Source: Ceratorhiza oryzae-sativae (lineage: Eukaryota; Basidiomycota; Agaricomycetes; Cantharellales; Ceratobasidiaceae). Taken from it: 64,000 bases of DNA. Below are positions 23,801 through 35,919 of this stretch, in pieces. The position numbers and the translations under genes are program-made. The stretch is from NCBI GenBank assembly GCA_030998015.1, contig JARWMV010000253.1, positions 1 through 64,000 of the forward strand, given 5' to 3'. Within the stretch, counting starts at the first letter, position 1. The number at the start of each line of letters is the position of its first letter. The notes beneath the pieces were generated by a model. It was not told where the DNA came from, searched no databases, and was given only the letters and a program-made list of their open reading frames with translations.

Positions 23801-24883
23801 TGTTGTCATGGGTTTCAAGTTGCCTCTGATGTGTGAGATCAGATCAGTTGACTGATGAGTAGATTTCCACATGTATGAATCATCAAGACATTTACCTGCT
23901 TCCATCATCCCTTGATTGCCAGGCAAAGAGGCTCTGGCACAGGCTGGATCATTTCCTGAGCCTGGTCAAATGTCTGCTTGGATGTGTTTGCAATACAGGA
24001 GAGAGGGTCATTGTTGGAGCACATTGTGACTAATCCCACCAGGAATGCAAGGTCTCAGTTTGCAACATGCATGGACCATCCTGTGTAGAATAGTGTGTGG
24101 TGGGATTCCTTCAATGAATCCCCATCCAAGACAGAAACATAGACCAGGCAGTACTCTTGAGCCAAAGCAGCAGCTGCCTTGTTTGCTGACTGTTGGTGGG
24201 TGATGTACTGTTTGACCTTGGTAGTATCCTCAGGCTGTGACAAGAGATCATAGTTGGGTGCATTTGTGACTTCAAAGAAAAGGTCACCATTGTTGTACCC
24301 TGTGCAGAATTTTTGGAACTCAGCAGGCCAAGTATGGCTCAGTGGTTGGCTGATGGTGCCTTTGTGCTTTTGCTGAAAGTGGTTGTCCAAGTTTGAGTTG
24401 GAGAATAAGTATGCCTGGATGTTCTCTATCTTGCAAAGTTAACAAATGAGACCTTCCTTTGTTGGGAGAGCTGTGTAGGGATTGGCCAGCTTGTTTGGCC
24501 TCAGGAAATCAGGAAGCTAACAGAGAGAGAGTAAAGATTTTGAGCAATAATAACATAAATTGAAGGCTTGCATATCCTGTGTAAATATCATAAGACCCCA
24601 GAGTGTCCTGTATTTTCTTGGTGTTGAAGATGTGATTGTGGATGATATTGTAGTCATGGATTTGCTTGTGTATTGTAGGGAGCTGAAGCAGGCAGATCCA
24701 CTTGCAAATTGTGCAGCAAAGCAGTTTCAGCTCTTTTACTATCCCCAGACCAAGATGACAAAGCTTTGAGCCAGAAATGACACCTGGATAGTAGGGTACA
24801 GGATGATACACTGGCTCATTGGAAGAAATAGTAGAGTACTGGAACATTCTCAAAAGAGGATAAACAGTGGAGTTGGTGCCCAA
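20821..24883 (-). pseudogene. RecQ-like helicase pseudogene with C2H2-type N-terminus
   Basis: Family members are ATP-driven 3'-5' DNA helicases. The minus-strand start (ATG 24883) leads to CTICKWICLLQLPTIHKQIH, and near 24430-24365 to a second C2H2-like unit ending LDNHFQQKHKG. The middle (22821-22267) is one frame with a single TGA; 22099-21683 is in another frame. The helicase core follows: motif I LPTSAGKSFLFGP near 21290, Ia-like LVMFPLCAIMSDQL, motif II LDEAH near 20995, motif III LSATIP near 20900. The sequence is cut off after motif III, so the second RecA-like lobe is missing. Similar architecture is known to me from basidiomycete RecQ-like genes, some telomere-linked; I infer membership of that group. 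At least two frameshifts and several TGA stops. Confidence 0.7.
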
Positions 24884-25339
24884 ATGGAATGAAGAACTTA
24901 AGACCTATTTATTACCTGGGACACACATGACTTGCCTGACAAGAGGCCTATGCCCAATAAAGACACAGCCATCCCTATTTATTGTGGACCTCTTCTTTGG
25001 ATCATCTTGCACCTCATGTTTTTTATACAGGATGCCAAGTCATGAGATTCCCAGAGAGCAGGTATATGCACCAGTTGGAGGCAGATATTATCTTGAAATC
25101 AGCAAGTGCAAATGATTGTAATCACAATGTTGTATAAGCTAGTAAAAGACAGAAAATTTAGACAGGGATGAGTGCTTGAAAATAAGTAGGTACACCCAAA
25201 AAAACCATGTAAACAAGACACTGGAGTGTAGAAAGTCAGTGGAACATATCTCAATGGGACATGCTAGTTGCTGAGCTGATCCAAATCTCAATGGGCAACT
25301 GGGCATGGTGATTGGTCTGGTCATTTGATAAAACTAGCC

Positions 25340-26890
25340 CAGTCCCATTGGGTGGCCAGCCATTCATTGAGATGGTCACATGACCCTATCCCAAGCAGCT
25401 CCCCTTGGCAAGGTTACAGAGGCATGTGTTGCACTTGTAAACTATCATGGCATATCTATGGTCATGTTGTGATGTATTGCCAGTCACCTGTTGTTCTAAT
25501 GCACTAGGTTGTCTCATGGGCTTCAACTGTTCTGAAGACATACATGAGCTGAGAACATGAAATTATTGACTGGTGGTTTATTGAAGCTGGAAGATTCAGT
25601 ATTGCTGGATGTGGCACAGTGAATTGAGAGCAATAAAATGAAATCAATTGCAATCAATTGCTGCTGATAATGAACAAACTGTACAATGCATTTATACTAC
25701 TCATATGGTGTGAAAATATCTATATAAGTGATACAAGGACAGCACAATTCATGGAGGGATCTGGCAGAGCCAACAACCTGAACAACAACACCAAACACTG
25801 TGAGGCAATGGCAGATCCAAGGGCTCAAGGGCCAAGTATCAAGACCATAACATCTAGAGGTTGATATGCAGTGAGGGGATGCAATGTGACAACATGCAGG
25901 AGTGCTTTGAGGTTCACTTGTGTGGAAGAGCACTGGGCAGGAACTAAGTGGCTTGGTGACCAACTCAGGTTGAAGGGAATGTTTGTCAGGAGGTTGAGTT
26001 CTGAGGCTTAAGGCTCTCAAACTCTCCATTATATAATTGTAGGTGGGGCTGTACATGTGAAATACAAAGTTGAACAATATATGAAAGTGGTGCTACATCA
26101 ACAGAATATTCTGGAATATGTCAACAGTGGTCAACAACAAGAAGATCATGTGACTCAGTCAACAATTCTATGCATATATCTGAATAAACAGGACTTGTCC
26201 ACAAACTGAAAGATAGAGCTAAGATAAAATTGTAATAAATCTGAATAAGTCTGTGCTCATGGTCTAGGCCATGACAGGAACAATAAATATCACAAGTCAC
26301 ATAAAATGGCTTGGTAGTGAACCAAGTTGCTTAGCACTGCCATGTCCCAATGAACAGCTGGCCACCCATTGGACTAGTCATGTGATTTGTTATTAAGCAC
26401 CATCCTGATGGGCAGCTGGCAACCTATCAGACTGGTCACATTAGTACTTTCATGAGTGCTGTCCTGATGGGTGGCCAGCTGTCCACCAGACTAGGTTGTG
26501 TGAGTGCATCCCAACTGATGGACATCTCTCTGGTCATTGGTTGGGACTGAAGGTTGTTTGACTGTCTTGATGTAGAGTGAACCACTTATCATAGAAAGGT
26601 TTCAGCTCCTGAATCATCCATTGGAGAGCTTGAGTGCTAAGAGGAATTGCTATGGCCACACAGAAGAATGGCTGGCTGTTCATAAAGTCACTAAAATAGT
26701 GTGTGATTTTCCAAGTGGTTTGACCTTGTGCTTATATAGCTTGCTAAATATGCAAGATATAAAAAATTGCAAGGTCACATGACTGTCTTGATGGGTGGCC
26801 AGCCACTCATTGGACCAGTGCATAATTCATAGTCATGTGATCAGTCCAGTGGACAGCTGGCTGCTCATTGGGGCATGGCTGTACCAGGCC
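25340..26890. repeat. Dispersed short repeat around GGCCAGCTGNCCA
   Basis: A degenerate unit of about 55-60 bp, close to TGGCCAGCCATTCATTG followed by GTCACATGA, occurs near 25350, 26340, 26405, 26465, 26790 and 26845. Part of it is split by the LTR copy at 25762-26276. No coding content. Confidence 0.45.
25762..26276 (-). mobile_element. Solo LTR family B, minus orientation
   Basis: 515 bp, homologous over its length to the plus-strand copy at 42414-42938. In LTR orientation it begins TGTCATGGCCTAGACC and ends near GTTGGCTCTGCCA. Flanks GGATC and GGAAC match at four of five bases, consistent with a decayed 5-bp target duplication. No internal retroelement sequence adjoins it. Confidence 0.8.
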
Positions 26891-26899
26891 ACTGAGCTC

Positions 26900-27825
26900 A
26901 CTAGTGGGGTAGTTTTACACATTTACAATAGCATAAATGTGTTGTGTACTTTGCTAATTCTTACCTGCAATTAATTGGATTCTGTTTCCATTTATTCCTC
27001 TTGCTCAATTCCACTATGTTTAACAATGCTGTTCAATCAACATTGTTTCATTTTGGCACCCTGATATGTTAAAATTCAACAGATATCAATCAACCAGTGG
27101 GACCCTGTGTTGGACCATGCTTGTTTTGGCCTGATGTTGCCTATGCTTCCCTTGCTCTCACCCCCACAACAATGAGCCAACCCACCTACATCAAATACAT
27201 CAAATCCTGACATGCCCCAGTGCTAGTTCTTCTCAAAATCATTTACATATTTTATCCCAACCTTGATCAGACACAATTGCCACCATTTGGAGCATTTGGC
27301 AAGGTGATCCAGCTTGTTCATTGCTACCAGCTCAATTGCTTTGTGGGAGGCAAGCAGGCCAAGGCCTCTGCCTATGCTGTTTTTCAGGTGGTTCTGGTGT
27401 AGCAAGCAGCAAGTCCTGATTTGCTCACTCTTGGTTATTGTGAACTATGCAACAAGACCAGCCAAGAGACAAGTGCTGGATGCATTAGAAAGATTGAGCA
27501 ATACAAGAACAGGTGCAAGTTTTTTCTTTGACCTATTGCTGACATCTTGGCTTGCTCACCAACTTCATTCTTACAGTACTACATGCTCATGGTCTTTTAG
27601 GTGATTCAGAGATGTGAGTCTCAACTTGCACTGTCAATTTGTGGCTGACCAATATGCTTTTGTGCCATAATCTCATCACATGGCAATACCACAGATAGAT
27701 TGACTTAGTCACCAGACCTCCATCTAATGACAAATGTATGATACCTATATTTTTCTTACTCCATAACCTGTTCTATTGCTCTCAATTATGTGCTATTACA
27801 TAAATTGTGAGAATAACCCACATTT
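26900..27825. other. No confident gene
   Basis: A 60-codon plus-strand frame at 27220-27402 reads somewhat like protein (YPNLDQTQLPPFGAFGK) but has no start or domain I can defend. Nothing else was recognised. Confidence 0.25.
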
Positions 27826-28246
27826 TGTCATGAGCCTTGCTCCTGACATGCTCATTGATGTCATTTGCAATATTCCTCTCTCATTTCCTTGATTTTGCCT
27901 GCTCTTTGCAATGTATGCTTGTGCTTTTGCTTCCATTCTTGCTTGTTCTTGCTGGTATCACTTGTCCTTGCATATCTTCACTTCCTGTTGCATGTACTGT
28001 GCTTGCTTTCACTTATTTTGCTTGTAGTAGGCTAGCCCTTGCTTGTAGCTATGTGGCATTTGTCATATCATGTCCAAATAGTATTTAAGCAAGTCTGTGA
28101 AGTGCCTCTGGTCTCCAGAATGCTTCACCTTGTCATTTCACCTGTTCTACTGCTCTGAGACTACTTGTCCTCATCCTTGAGCTTTCTTGCAGCTCTTATT
28201 ACTCCCAGGACTTCTCCCAACTGTCTACAAGTTGGCTATTGTGAAA
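27826..28246 (+). mobile_element. Solo LTR family A, copy 1
   Basis: Begins TGTCATGAGCCTTGCTCCTG and ends CTACAAGTTGGCTATTGTG. It has the family's repeated TTGCTT words, the TATA-like AGTATTTAAGCAAGTC and the CTCTGGTCTCCAGA motif just after it. The target duplication is no longer visible. Confidence 0.8.
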
Positions 28247-28249
28247 ATT

Positions 28250-29145
28250 GGTAACTGAATCAGCAAACACAATTGATCACCCAACCTTGCCAGGCTTGAA
28301 GAACTGGGCAATTTTTTGTCAAATGCAGTGAGTCCTCCTGTCATAAGATATACCATGAACTTGAGATTATCTCAACAACTTCCTGAGTTGTGTGACACAA
28401 GCTCTTGCATTGATCCAAGGTGCAGGGCCTGAACAATGGTCTCCTTGACTGCTTGAGTTGCAGTAGCAGTCACTGCAGCAAATGTAAGATTGAACAGAAT
28501 AGCATGGAGGTTTCCAAGGCTTGCCTATTCCTTTCTAAAACCTCTACCCCATGCCCAAATGATGTTCACTTTGTCCATAGTCACAAAATGTTGCTGGTCC
28601 ACCAGTTTCTCAGAAGTAAAAAGATTTCAAAGCTTGTTTGTGGTGAAATACAACTCTAGGGACAATACGATGATCTTATATTCACCTTGCTTTATTCTCT
28701 TTTGCTCAAGGTGAGTAAAAGGCCAATGTATGCACTTGAGACCTACCTCAGACTTGACCTCAAGTTTAGTATTCACATTTACACCTAGAGTTTTGATTCC
28801 CCAGTTGTTAAATGTCTTCATTTGCTGCTCTTGGATGACATTAGCAGTGCCAGAACCCAGACAATCAACTTGAGAATGAATGGGATTAGTACAAAGGTGA
28901 GCAACTTTCTAGTGCCAGTCAGGGCAATTGTCAGCATATCCTTTGCAGCAAGCAGGTCCATTGCCATGTCCAACCACCATTCCCTTGGTAAACATCCCAT
29001 ACATTCTTTGCATTCTTTTTCTGTATGTATGCACATTAAATCAAGGTTGAGGTGTTCTGAAGGAGGCAAGGGCAGCAAGGGTGGTGAACCCAGATCAACA
29101 GCCAATGTACAAGCAAATATATTGAATCTACATGATAAATATTGA
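28250..29145 (-). pseudogene. Second RecQ-like helicase fragment
   Basis: The minus strand reads LPREWWLDMAMDLLAAKDM, then a broken motif I (ALTGTRKLLTF for the expected PTGSGKS), a frameshift near 28820, then KTFNNWGIKTLGVNVNT, VLSLELYFTTNKL and a motif II reading TMDKVNIIWAWG where RecQ enzymes have DE(A/V)H. After this the reading goes through further shifts to about 28250. Walker A and DExH residues are lost, so it is dead. It is a different paralogue from the 21-25 kb pseudogene. Assignment rests on order and spacing of these motifs. Confidence 0.6.
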
Positions 29146-30979
29146 CACTATAAAATCAGATGAAGAGTTCTGGACTCAATACAGTGAGATAAAAAGGAGA
29201 ATGCTGGCCACAGAAGTCAAGTCTGCCATGGTGCTTGGTGTTTGATGGATTGGAAATTAGGCTTGCCCTGGTGAAATTGTACTCTTGCACATTGCATTTA
29301 CTGACAACAAAACTCATCAATTTTCACTGCAAAAAAGAGCACAAACTGCAGTCTCAATACAAACAACTTCTACTACTTGGACAAATCACAAAACCCACCC
29401 CCATGGCACTGTTGCCTGCACAAAGCTGAACCCCCCCCCCTAGTACACCAATATGCACCAAGCCTTCCAGGAAGACAATAGTGGTAAGGGTCTGACCCAC
29501 AGGCTTGGTTCCAGGCAACTTACCAGCACCATAACACTGATAAGGCTCATAAGATGGATCTGTTATTACAGGTCTCCAACAATGTAACCCCTTGAATGGT
29601 ATTCTGCCACCCTTGTTGTCAACTGAGGTAACAATTCCTGTATTGATAAGGCCAGCCTAGCTGAGTTTCCACATTAGGTCTTTCCAGACCTTCCATCCTT
29701 TCTGTGCAGATCAACTCATGCAAACACCAGAATGTATCCTTAATCAGTGGACTCAGTTGTGGTAGATTGCTGTGCTCAGGGGGATTGTCCTGGTAGTTAC
29801 TTACTGTTATAGATTGATTCTCTTGGTTCTTCCATTCCATTCTGTTCACCTTTGTCCTTTTATATATGCTATGACTCATACACGTTTGCTAAGCTTGATT
29901 CCCACATTGTGCTGAGATACTTGTTCTTATTCAACATGCTCTGTGTATCATGAATTACTGTAGAACTCCTCAGGGGACATGTGAGCAATCATATTGATTT
30001 CATTGATGACCTGCAACACCCCCTTCCAAGCCTTGCTCTTCATCCAATTCTTGTTGATTTCTGATGAATTTCTCCATTTCTTGCCCAATTTTTGCCATAA
30101 TTTGGCATCTTCCCAAGCCAGCACTGCACCAGGAAAGTTGCCTTCCAGGATGTTGAGTTTATACAAGAAAGTGCTATATTCAGCCTTTTTTCATGTTTGA
30201 GTAAGTGTAACATAATAATCTATCAGACCTCTTAACTTGGTCTTTGGAATTGTTTTGACACCATGAAATCCCCTAAGTCAACCACAGGCCTGAAGGTTAC
30301 AGGACCATTCTCCATCAAAAATCCCAGTTGAGAAACTTGCAACAGTGTTTGATAGAATAATATAGAGATTTCTGGACTCTGAAAGGCAGTGTATCAAAGT
30401 GACTAAGACTAGCAACAGATTAGGGGTGTGTAGACTTACTATTGACACCTCAATGTTGATGTTTAAGCTGGTGTTAGACAGTTCATCAGCTGTGTCCTCA
30501 GCTGTGTCATGAGACTTGGCAGCTTGTGCTGCAACTGCAACCAGGTCAGCATCTTTGAGAATCATCAAGCTGTTGTTATCAGCTTCATCAGCCAGTATCA
30601 GACCCCAGCTGGATACCTCACTCTGAGCAGAGGAGCAAATTGTGGACACTGTTCTCTTCATTGAGACTGAACCATTTGATTTCTGCAGAAAGTATGTAAG
30701 ACTGTAAAATCATGCTGTAGAATGACTGCCCACAAAGTAGATGATGGGGGGCTATCCAGCCTTACTTGCATGACTTGCAAATATGTAGGTATAGATGTTT
30801 TACACCAATAGCAATATTCAAGTCTGCTCAGTATATCAGGATAGGATTGCATTGACTGTGCAGTAGGATGTTGGTTTCCACACAAGAAGAACCACTATGG
30901 TAGATTCTGGGACTGTTCATGCATGAATGCCCATCTAAGATGGGAAAAAGGCAACATTTTGGCTATCCTATATGTTCAT
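29146..30979 (-). pseudogene. Unidentified coding traces, minus strand
   Basis: Minus-strand frames at 30885-30658, 30661-30278, 30166-29948 and 29879-29619 have protein-like composition, including an Ala/Asp-rich stretch (LKDADLVAVAAQAAKS) and a Lys/Trp-rich one (WQKLGKKWRNS). They lie upstream of the second RecQ fragment on the same strand and could be its N-terminal half or a separate gene. No domain recognised; stops and shifts throughout. Confidence 0.25.
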
Positions 30980-31192
30980 GAACCTGGTCAATATGTTCAT
31001 AAAGATGGTGAATGTGCTCATGAGGATGGTGAACATACCTGTGAAGGTGGTGAACACATTCATTTAGATGATGAGCACCTTCACAGTCAGCATCTGATGC
31101 CGGAATTGCAGCATCACATTCTTACTTCATGGACATGGTGAATGTCTTTCAGAAGTGCCAAACATGCTCATGAAGAGGGTGGATGTGTTCAC
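30980..31192 (+). repeat. 21-bp minisatellite encoding His-rich heptads
   Basis: Five consecutive 21-bp units (30980-31084) of the type GATGGTGAACATGCTCATGAG occur in one open frame, encoding seven-residue repeats such as ECAHEDG and EHIHLDD. Two weaker units follow at 31152-31192. The frame around it (30923-31141) is short and unsupported otherwise. Confidence 0.75.
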
Positions 31193-32016
31193 AAAGTTTG
31201 GAATTGACCTCTGGGCATGTTGTTGCCATTGTCCCCTGGGTCACAAGGATTCTCTTCACATTCTCAGACCACATTTCTAGAGCCAGCTGCTTGCTTTCCC
31301 ATGAAAATTAATGGTTATCCTCAGAACTGGAATGGTGAATTCAAGCTTATGTCAGTCTCCTCAGGATATCTTTCCCTTACACTATTGTTCAGAGTGCTTC
31401 TTTGGCTTTTGAACACACTTACTTCCTTGTGGCAGTGCTCCAGCTTGTTCCATCATGCTTGGCATGTCTCTTGTTATCTGATGACAACTTAAAATTTTAT
31501 AATTTCTCATGTTTCTTACTCAGTGGATCTGAAGGATTGTGTGAAGGATTGTCATCCTCAGATAGATTTACCCAATCCTTGGTCCATAGGTTTGCTAACT
31601 TTTCCTGGGCTGATTGAGTAGTTGGCTTTTGCTTTTGGCAGACCCTATCAACAAAGTTATTATTCTAATTCAAGAGGTCTCTATATCTTCATCTGAGCTT
31701 GTCAATGCTGCATCAGTTACTTTCTCCAGGTCCCCTTGCAAAGATTTATGATCAACTTCATGGTTCATCACTAGGTTCAGGAATGTATTGTAAATGCCCA
31801 ACAAACCACATTTACCAATGGTTATGAGCTTTGATATCTACCTCACATTTGCTGCTTCTTGTATGGCACTGTTCAGCATAGGCAATAGATTGCTCCAGAT
31901 ATCTGTCATAGTCCAATTAATTATCAGGTCCTCTAAGTTGTTCTTGAATACTCCAAAGCATCTGGCAGCATTTCCCACAGGAGTGCTGGGTGGGAGACAC
32001 TCTGCCACATCATGAA
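31193..32016. other. No supported gene
   Basis: Only short frames on both strands. A minus-strand frame at 32032-31838 may be a coding trace but has no recognisable feature. Confidence 0.25.
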
Positions 32017-32389
32017 TGTCACAACCTGACACATATACTAACTGTAAAATATTTTCCAGATTTATTACTTTTTCAAGAGAGCATTGTCATACATACTTTC
32101 CTTTTATGGGACAACTGTATCTATCATATGACTAATGGAATGTTCCAGATTGCTGACCAACATGTATTTCAACTATGATTTGAAATTCTCTGTCCCTGCA
32201 GCGGCTTCTATCACCTAGCAGCGTGACTCACAGTATAGTCACATTTGTTTTGATGTGGCTTGAAGGATGTATATATATATGCAGGGTCAAGTGGAATAAG
32301 GTCTCCTCATGAACTTGACCTCATTGTTGCATGACATGTTGTTGTTGTTGCCTTACTACCTCTGGTCATCATTAATATTATAGTTGAGA
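32017..32389 (+). mobile_element. Solo LTR family C, diverged copy
   Basis: Begins TGTCACAACCTGACACATAT and can be aligned over most of its length with the family C copies at 60877-61238 and 61711-62086 (shared TATTTCAACT, CTTCTATC, TGACTCAC, GATGTGGCTTG and ATGTATATA words in order). The 3' end is approximate and no target duplication was found. Confidence 0.7.
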
Positions 32390-33546
32390 CCCTTTGGGTT
32401 CTGCCTTCCTCTCTTGACTTGTCACTGTGGCAATGAAGATATTGGAGTTGCACTGCAACTCAAGGGGTGATGGCTCATTCAGCTGTTGCCAGATATCTAA
32501 ACAGGTGGAAATAAGTTGATCTATCAACAATAAATAATCAGTTCATTGACCCAGGCATTGTGTGTCCTTCTTGTGACATGTATGAGATGACTCAGCAACC
32601 TGATTGCAAGTTGGGAGCACTGATTCAATATTTGGCAATCTTTCTACCCAGAAAGGAGAGTGGTTTTCATTGGAGGTAGAACATTTGGTATTGTCCCTTC
32701 CAAGTAGTATGTCATAAGCTTAATATTGAACACATGAATCACTGCCTGGTGTTGAGCCAACCTTCTTCTGTTCTGTGTTACTGTCCAGTTCTGATGATTC
32801 AGGCTGTGAGTCCAAGTGCATCTGTGCCAGATCATTGCCTGGCCTTTTGGGCCTTGTCTCCCAATGTCTGCCAGCTGGCTGTCTTGCACATTTGCCCTGG
32901 TGGTTTGCTGGAGGTAGTCACTGTACTGAATTTGTGCTGGTCTCCAGAAATCTTGGATGATAGAGGGATTACAAGAATGGTATGCATCCTTGGCTGCCTC
33001 AAGTTGGCCACCTGAAAACAGGGTTTTACTATACTGTTATTATACAAAATAGAGAAACATATCAAGAATAGCCAAACCTGAACTGAAACCTTTGGTTGAG
33101 GGTTGGATTAATTCAAGTGATGCTTTTCAGGAACTGATACAACTTTGTAGCTTGTCCATTGTTCATTAGAGTGGCACTGCTGTGTGGCACATCAGATTGC
33201 CAGCCAAAATCGTTGATGAATGACAAATATTGGGATATTCTCTGCCAAGGTATGCTCTTGGTCTCAGCACCTTGAAGCACTGAGGACAATGAGAGTTATG
33301 CAAGTGGAAGCTGGGACAATCACATACTCCAGAAGGTCAACATGATATTCTTGTTTGACTGCTTCAGGTTGGCTGTCTTTAGCTCCAGATCTGAAGGAGG
33401 CATTTTTGGCGTTCCTGGATGATTCCAATCTGGATCAAGACTTGGAATGACTTTCACAGTGCCAAGCTTTAGATCTAATCTGATGTTATATCATTCAGTA
33501 TTTGGATAATAAGGAGTGTCTTTCTAGACCTTTGGAACCAGCCCAC
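32390..33546. other. No confident gene
   Basis: Minus-strand frames at 33065-32832 and 32889-32644 could be decayed coding sequence; no motif supports a function. No repeats seen. Confidence 0.25.
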
Positions 33547-33929
33547 TGTCATGAGCCTTGCTCCTGACATGTTCATTAATTCAATTCGCAATCTCTCTCT
33601 CTCTTTTCCTTGATTTTGCCTGCTCCTAGCAATGTGTACCTGGGCATGTGCTTTCCATCTTCACCTGTTCTTGCTTGTCTCATTTGTTCTCACTTGTACT
33701 TGCTTATACTTGCTTATATTCGCTTCCTGTCACTGCTGCTGTGCTAGCCCTCACATATACATACACATTGCTTGTTGTATTGGCCCCAAATAGTATTTAA
33801 GAAAGTCTGTGAAGTGTCTCTGGCCTCCAGAGTTCTTGACCTTGTCAATTCACATGTTCCACCACTCTGAGAGCCACCTCTCCTCTTCCAGGGATTCTCC
33901 CAGCTGTCTACAAGTTGTTGGTTGTGACG
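33547..33929 (+). mobile_element. Solo LTR family A, copy 2, with TSD
   Basis: 383 bp, TGTCATGAGCCTTGCTCCTG to GTTGGTTGTGACG, flanked by the perfect 5-bp duplication CCCAC (33542-33546 and 33930-33934). It has the TATA-like AGTATTTAAG. No internal domain is attached, so it is a solo LTR left by recombination. Confidence 0.92.
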
Positions 33930-34138
33930 CCCACCAGTTTGCAAATCCATTGAAACACACAACATATGCCTCAGTAGAACTGTATGCAGGTCTTGACTTT
34001 GATACCATACTACAGGTTGTGCAGACTGGTTGGAATTCTGCTGGTAGAGGGATCATGAATAATACCTCTTATAATAGTGCACATTGTCTTGAGTGTAAGC
34101 AATGTTCATGTGATTGCCTCACCAGTGCGTCCAGCACA

Positions 34139-34830
34139 GCATTCCATTGACATTTGAAGATCATTGAGCATTTCATGCCTGGCTGTGAGATCGTTCAATG
34201 TATTTGTGGAAAAATATTAGAACAGCTTAACATGCTCTATGACCTGCTCCCCTGTAAGTGCATGATGTATCTTGTGTATATCCATATTGCTGCCATCAGC
34301 TGTAGTTTGCCCTAGATGCTTTTTGGCCTTTGTACAAGTAACTCACTGAGATGAAACTGATTGTTGAATTGATGGTGTACCAGCTTGGCCAAAGTCTTTA
34401 AGCATTGAAAGGAACTGGGGCTTGTTCTCCATGATGTAAATGTGACTTGCACCCTTCTTCTTGGTTGTAATTCCATGAGGGAGAGACTCAACCATCTGTT
34501 TAGCCCTGGTGTCACTGGCTGCCTTGGTTCTCTTTTGATTTCATAAGAATTGAGAGATTTTCTTGAACAGCACATTGTGCATGACGCTTTCTCTCAGATT
34601 CATCACTCTACTTGTGAGAGATTGTCAGATGTACAGTATCCTGGCTTATTTAGCATTGGTTCATCAGCACAGTCAACTAGAAAATCAGGGAAGACTTCAT
34701 CCTTGATGAGTTGTAATGTATTAGAACTATGCTGCTGAATGAGCTGCTGATGACACTCAGTGAACCATTGATAAGTTCTGGATAACATTAAGTGGGACTC
34801 ATGGGAATAAGCATACCAGTGAAGCAAGTT
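34139..34830 (-). pseudogene. Unidentified coding remnant
   Basis: The minus strand reads as a protein-like sequence through 34827-34603 (YQWFTECHQQLIQQH and NTLQLIKDEVFPDF) and, in another frame at 34530-34345, VESLPHGITTKKKG and MENKPQFLSMLKDFGQ. Stops and at least one frameshift separate these. No family recognised. It is bounded by LTR family A copies on both sides. Confidence 0.35.
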
Positions 34831-34879
34831 AGGTGTGAGTGAAGAAAATCCTGGTGGAAGGATAGTTCAAGTACCAATT

Positions 34880-35226
34880 TGTCACAACTAGCAACCAGTA
34901 GATGATTGGGGGAGATCCCGGGAGTAAAAGGAGTTGCAAGGGGTCCCCTGTGATGGGGAGAAGATGTTGCCCAACACTAGAGTGGATAAAATGATGAGTG
35001 AAGCGTGCCAGAGACAGGAGACACTGCACAGCATGGCTTAATTACTATTTAAAGACAATAGGACAAGCCAGGCATAGCTATGAGAGAGTGCTGGCCTACT
35101 AATAGCGAAAAAAGCAATGGCCAGCGCAGTAGATGCAACAGGAAGTGAAGATAAGCAAGAATAAGTGAGAACACGCAAGACCAGCAAGGATATAAGCACA
35201 AGCACAAGCACCTGTTTGCAGAGAGC
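34880..35226 (-). mobile_element. LTR family A, copy 3, truncated
   Basis: In minus orientation the reverse complement ends TAGTTGTGACA. It carries the reversed TATA-like and TTGCTT-word region and stops at 35226, where a plus-oriented copy begins head on. About 50 bp of its 5' end is missing. Confidence 0.75.
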
Positions 35227-35689
35227 TGTCACTAGCCTTGCTCTTGACATGTTATTGAATTGAACGGTGATATTTCTCTTGTGTTTCCTTGATTTTGCTT
35301 GCTTTTTGCAATATGTACTTGTGCATGTGCTCCCATCTTTGCCTACTCTTGCTTGTATCGCTTGCCCCTCCCTATTCTTGCTTATACTCACTTTCACCTG
35401 CTTCCTGTTACTTGTACTGTGTTAGCCGACGCCTATACTTACGTGTTGCTTGCCGTCTTTGCCCCGAATAGTATTTAAGCGAGTCTGTGAAACGTCTCTG
35501 GTCTCCAGCCATTGCTTGTACTTATGTGTTGCTCGCTATTTGTGCCTCAAATAGTATTTAAGCAAGTCTGTGAAACGTCTCTGGTCTCCAGAGCGCTTTA
35601 CATGGTCTATTCACCCATTTTACTACTCTGAGACTCAGTATTTCCCTCTAGCGATTTCCCCAGCCATCTACATGTTGTTGGTTGTGACA
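35227..35689 (+). mobile_element. LTR family A, copy 4, duplicated promoter block
   Basis: Begins TGTCACTAGCCTTGCTC and ends TTGTTGGTTGTGACA. An 83-bp block containing AGTATTTAAGCGAGTCTGTG and TCTCTGGTCTCCAG is tandemly duplicated (copies at about 35470-35552 and 35553-35600), giving two TATA-like boxes. The flanks AGAGC and GCTCT are inverted, not direct, so no target duplication can be called. It retains more CpG than other family A copies. Confidence 0.8.
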
Positions 35690-35739
35690 GCTCTGAAGTG
35701 CATGCAGGATCGCTACAAACAAGCAGAAAAAGGCAAATC

Positions 35740-35915
35740 TGTCACAATCCTTGCTCCTGACATGCTCATTGATGTGATTTGCAATATTTCTCTCATTTCC
35801 ATACGCTTACTCACTACTTGCAATGTATGCTTGTGCTTGGTAATCCATTCTTGCATATTCTGGCTTGTCTTGCTTCTGCTCACATATCTTCACTTGCTGT
35901 CATGTGTACTGCAAT
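35740..35915 (+). mobile_element. LTR family A, copy 5, 5' part only
   Basis: Begins TGTCACAATCCTTGCTCCTG and follows the family consensus through the TTGCTT-word region, then is cut at about 35915, where gag-like sequence starts. The TATA region and 3' end are absent. Confidence 0.7.
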
Positions 35916-35919
35916 AGGA

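Noticed and set aside
27837..28088. 83-codon hydrophobic ORF, with similar ORFs at 40803-41096 and 37062-37364
   Set aside because: These lie inside LTR family A copies and repeat because the LTR does.
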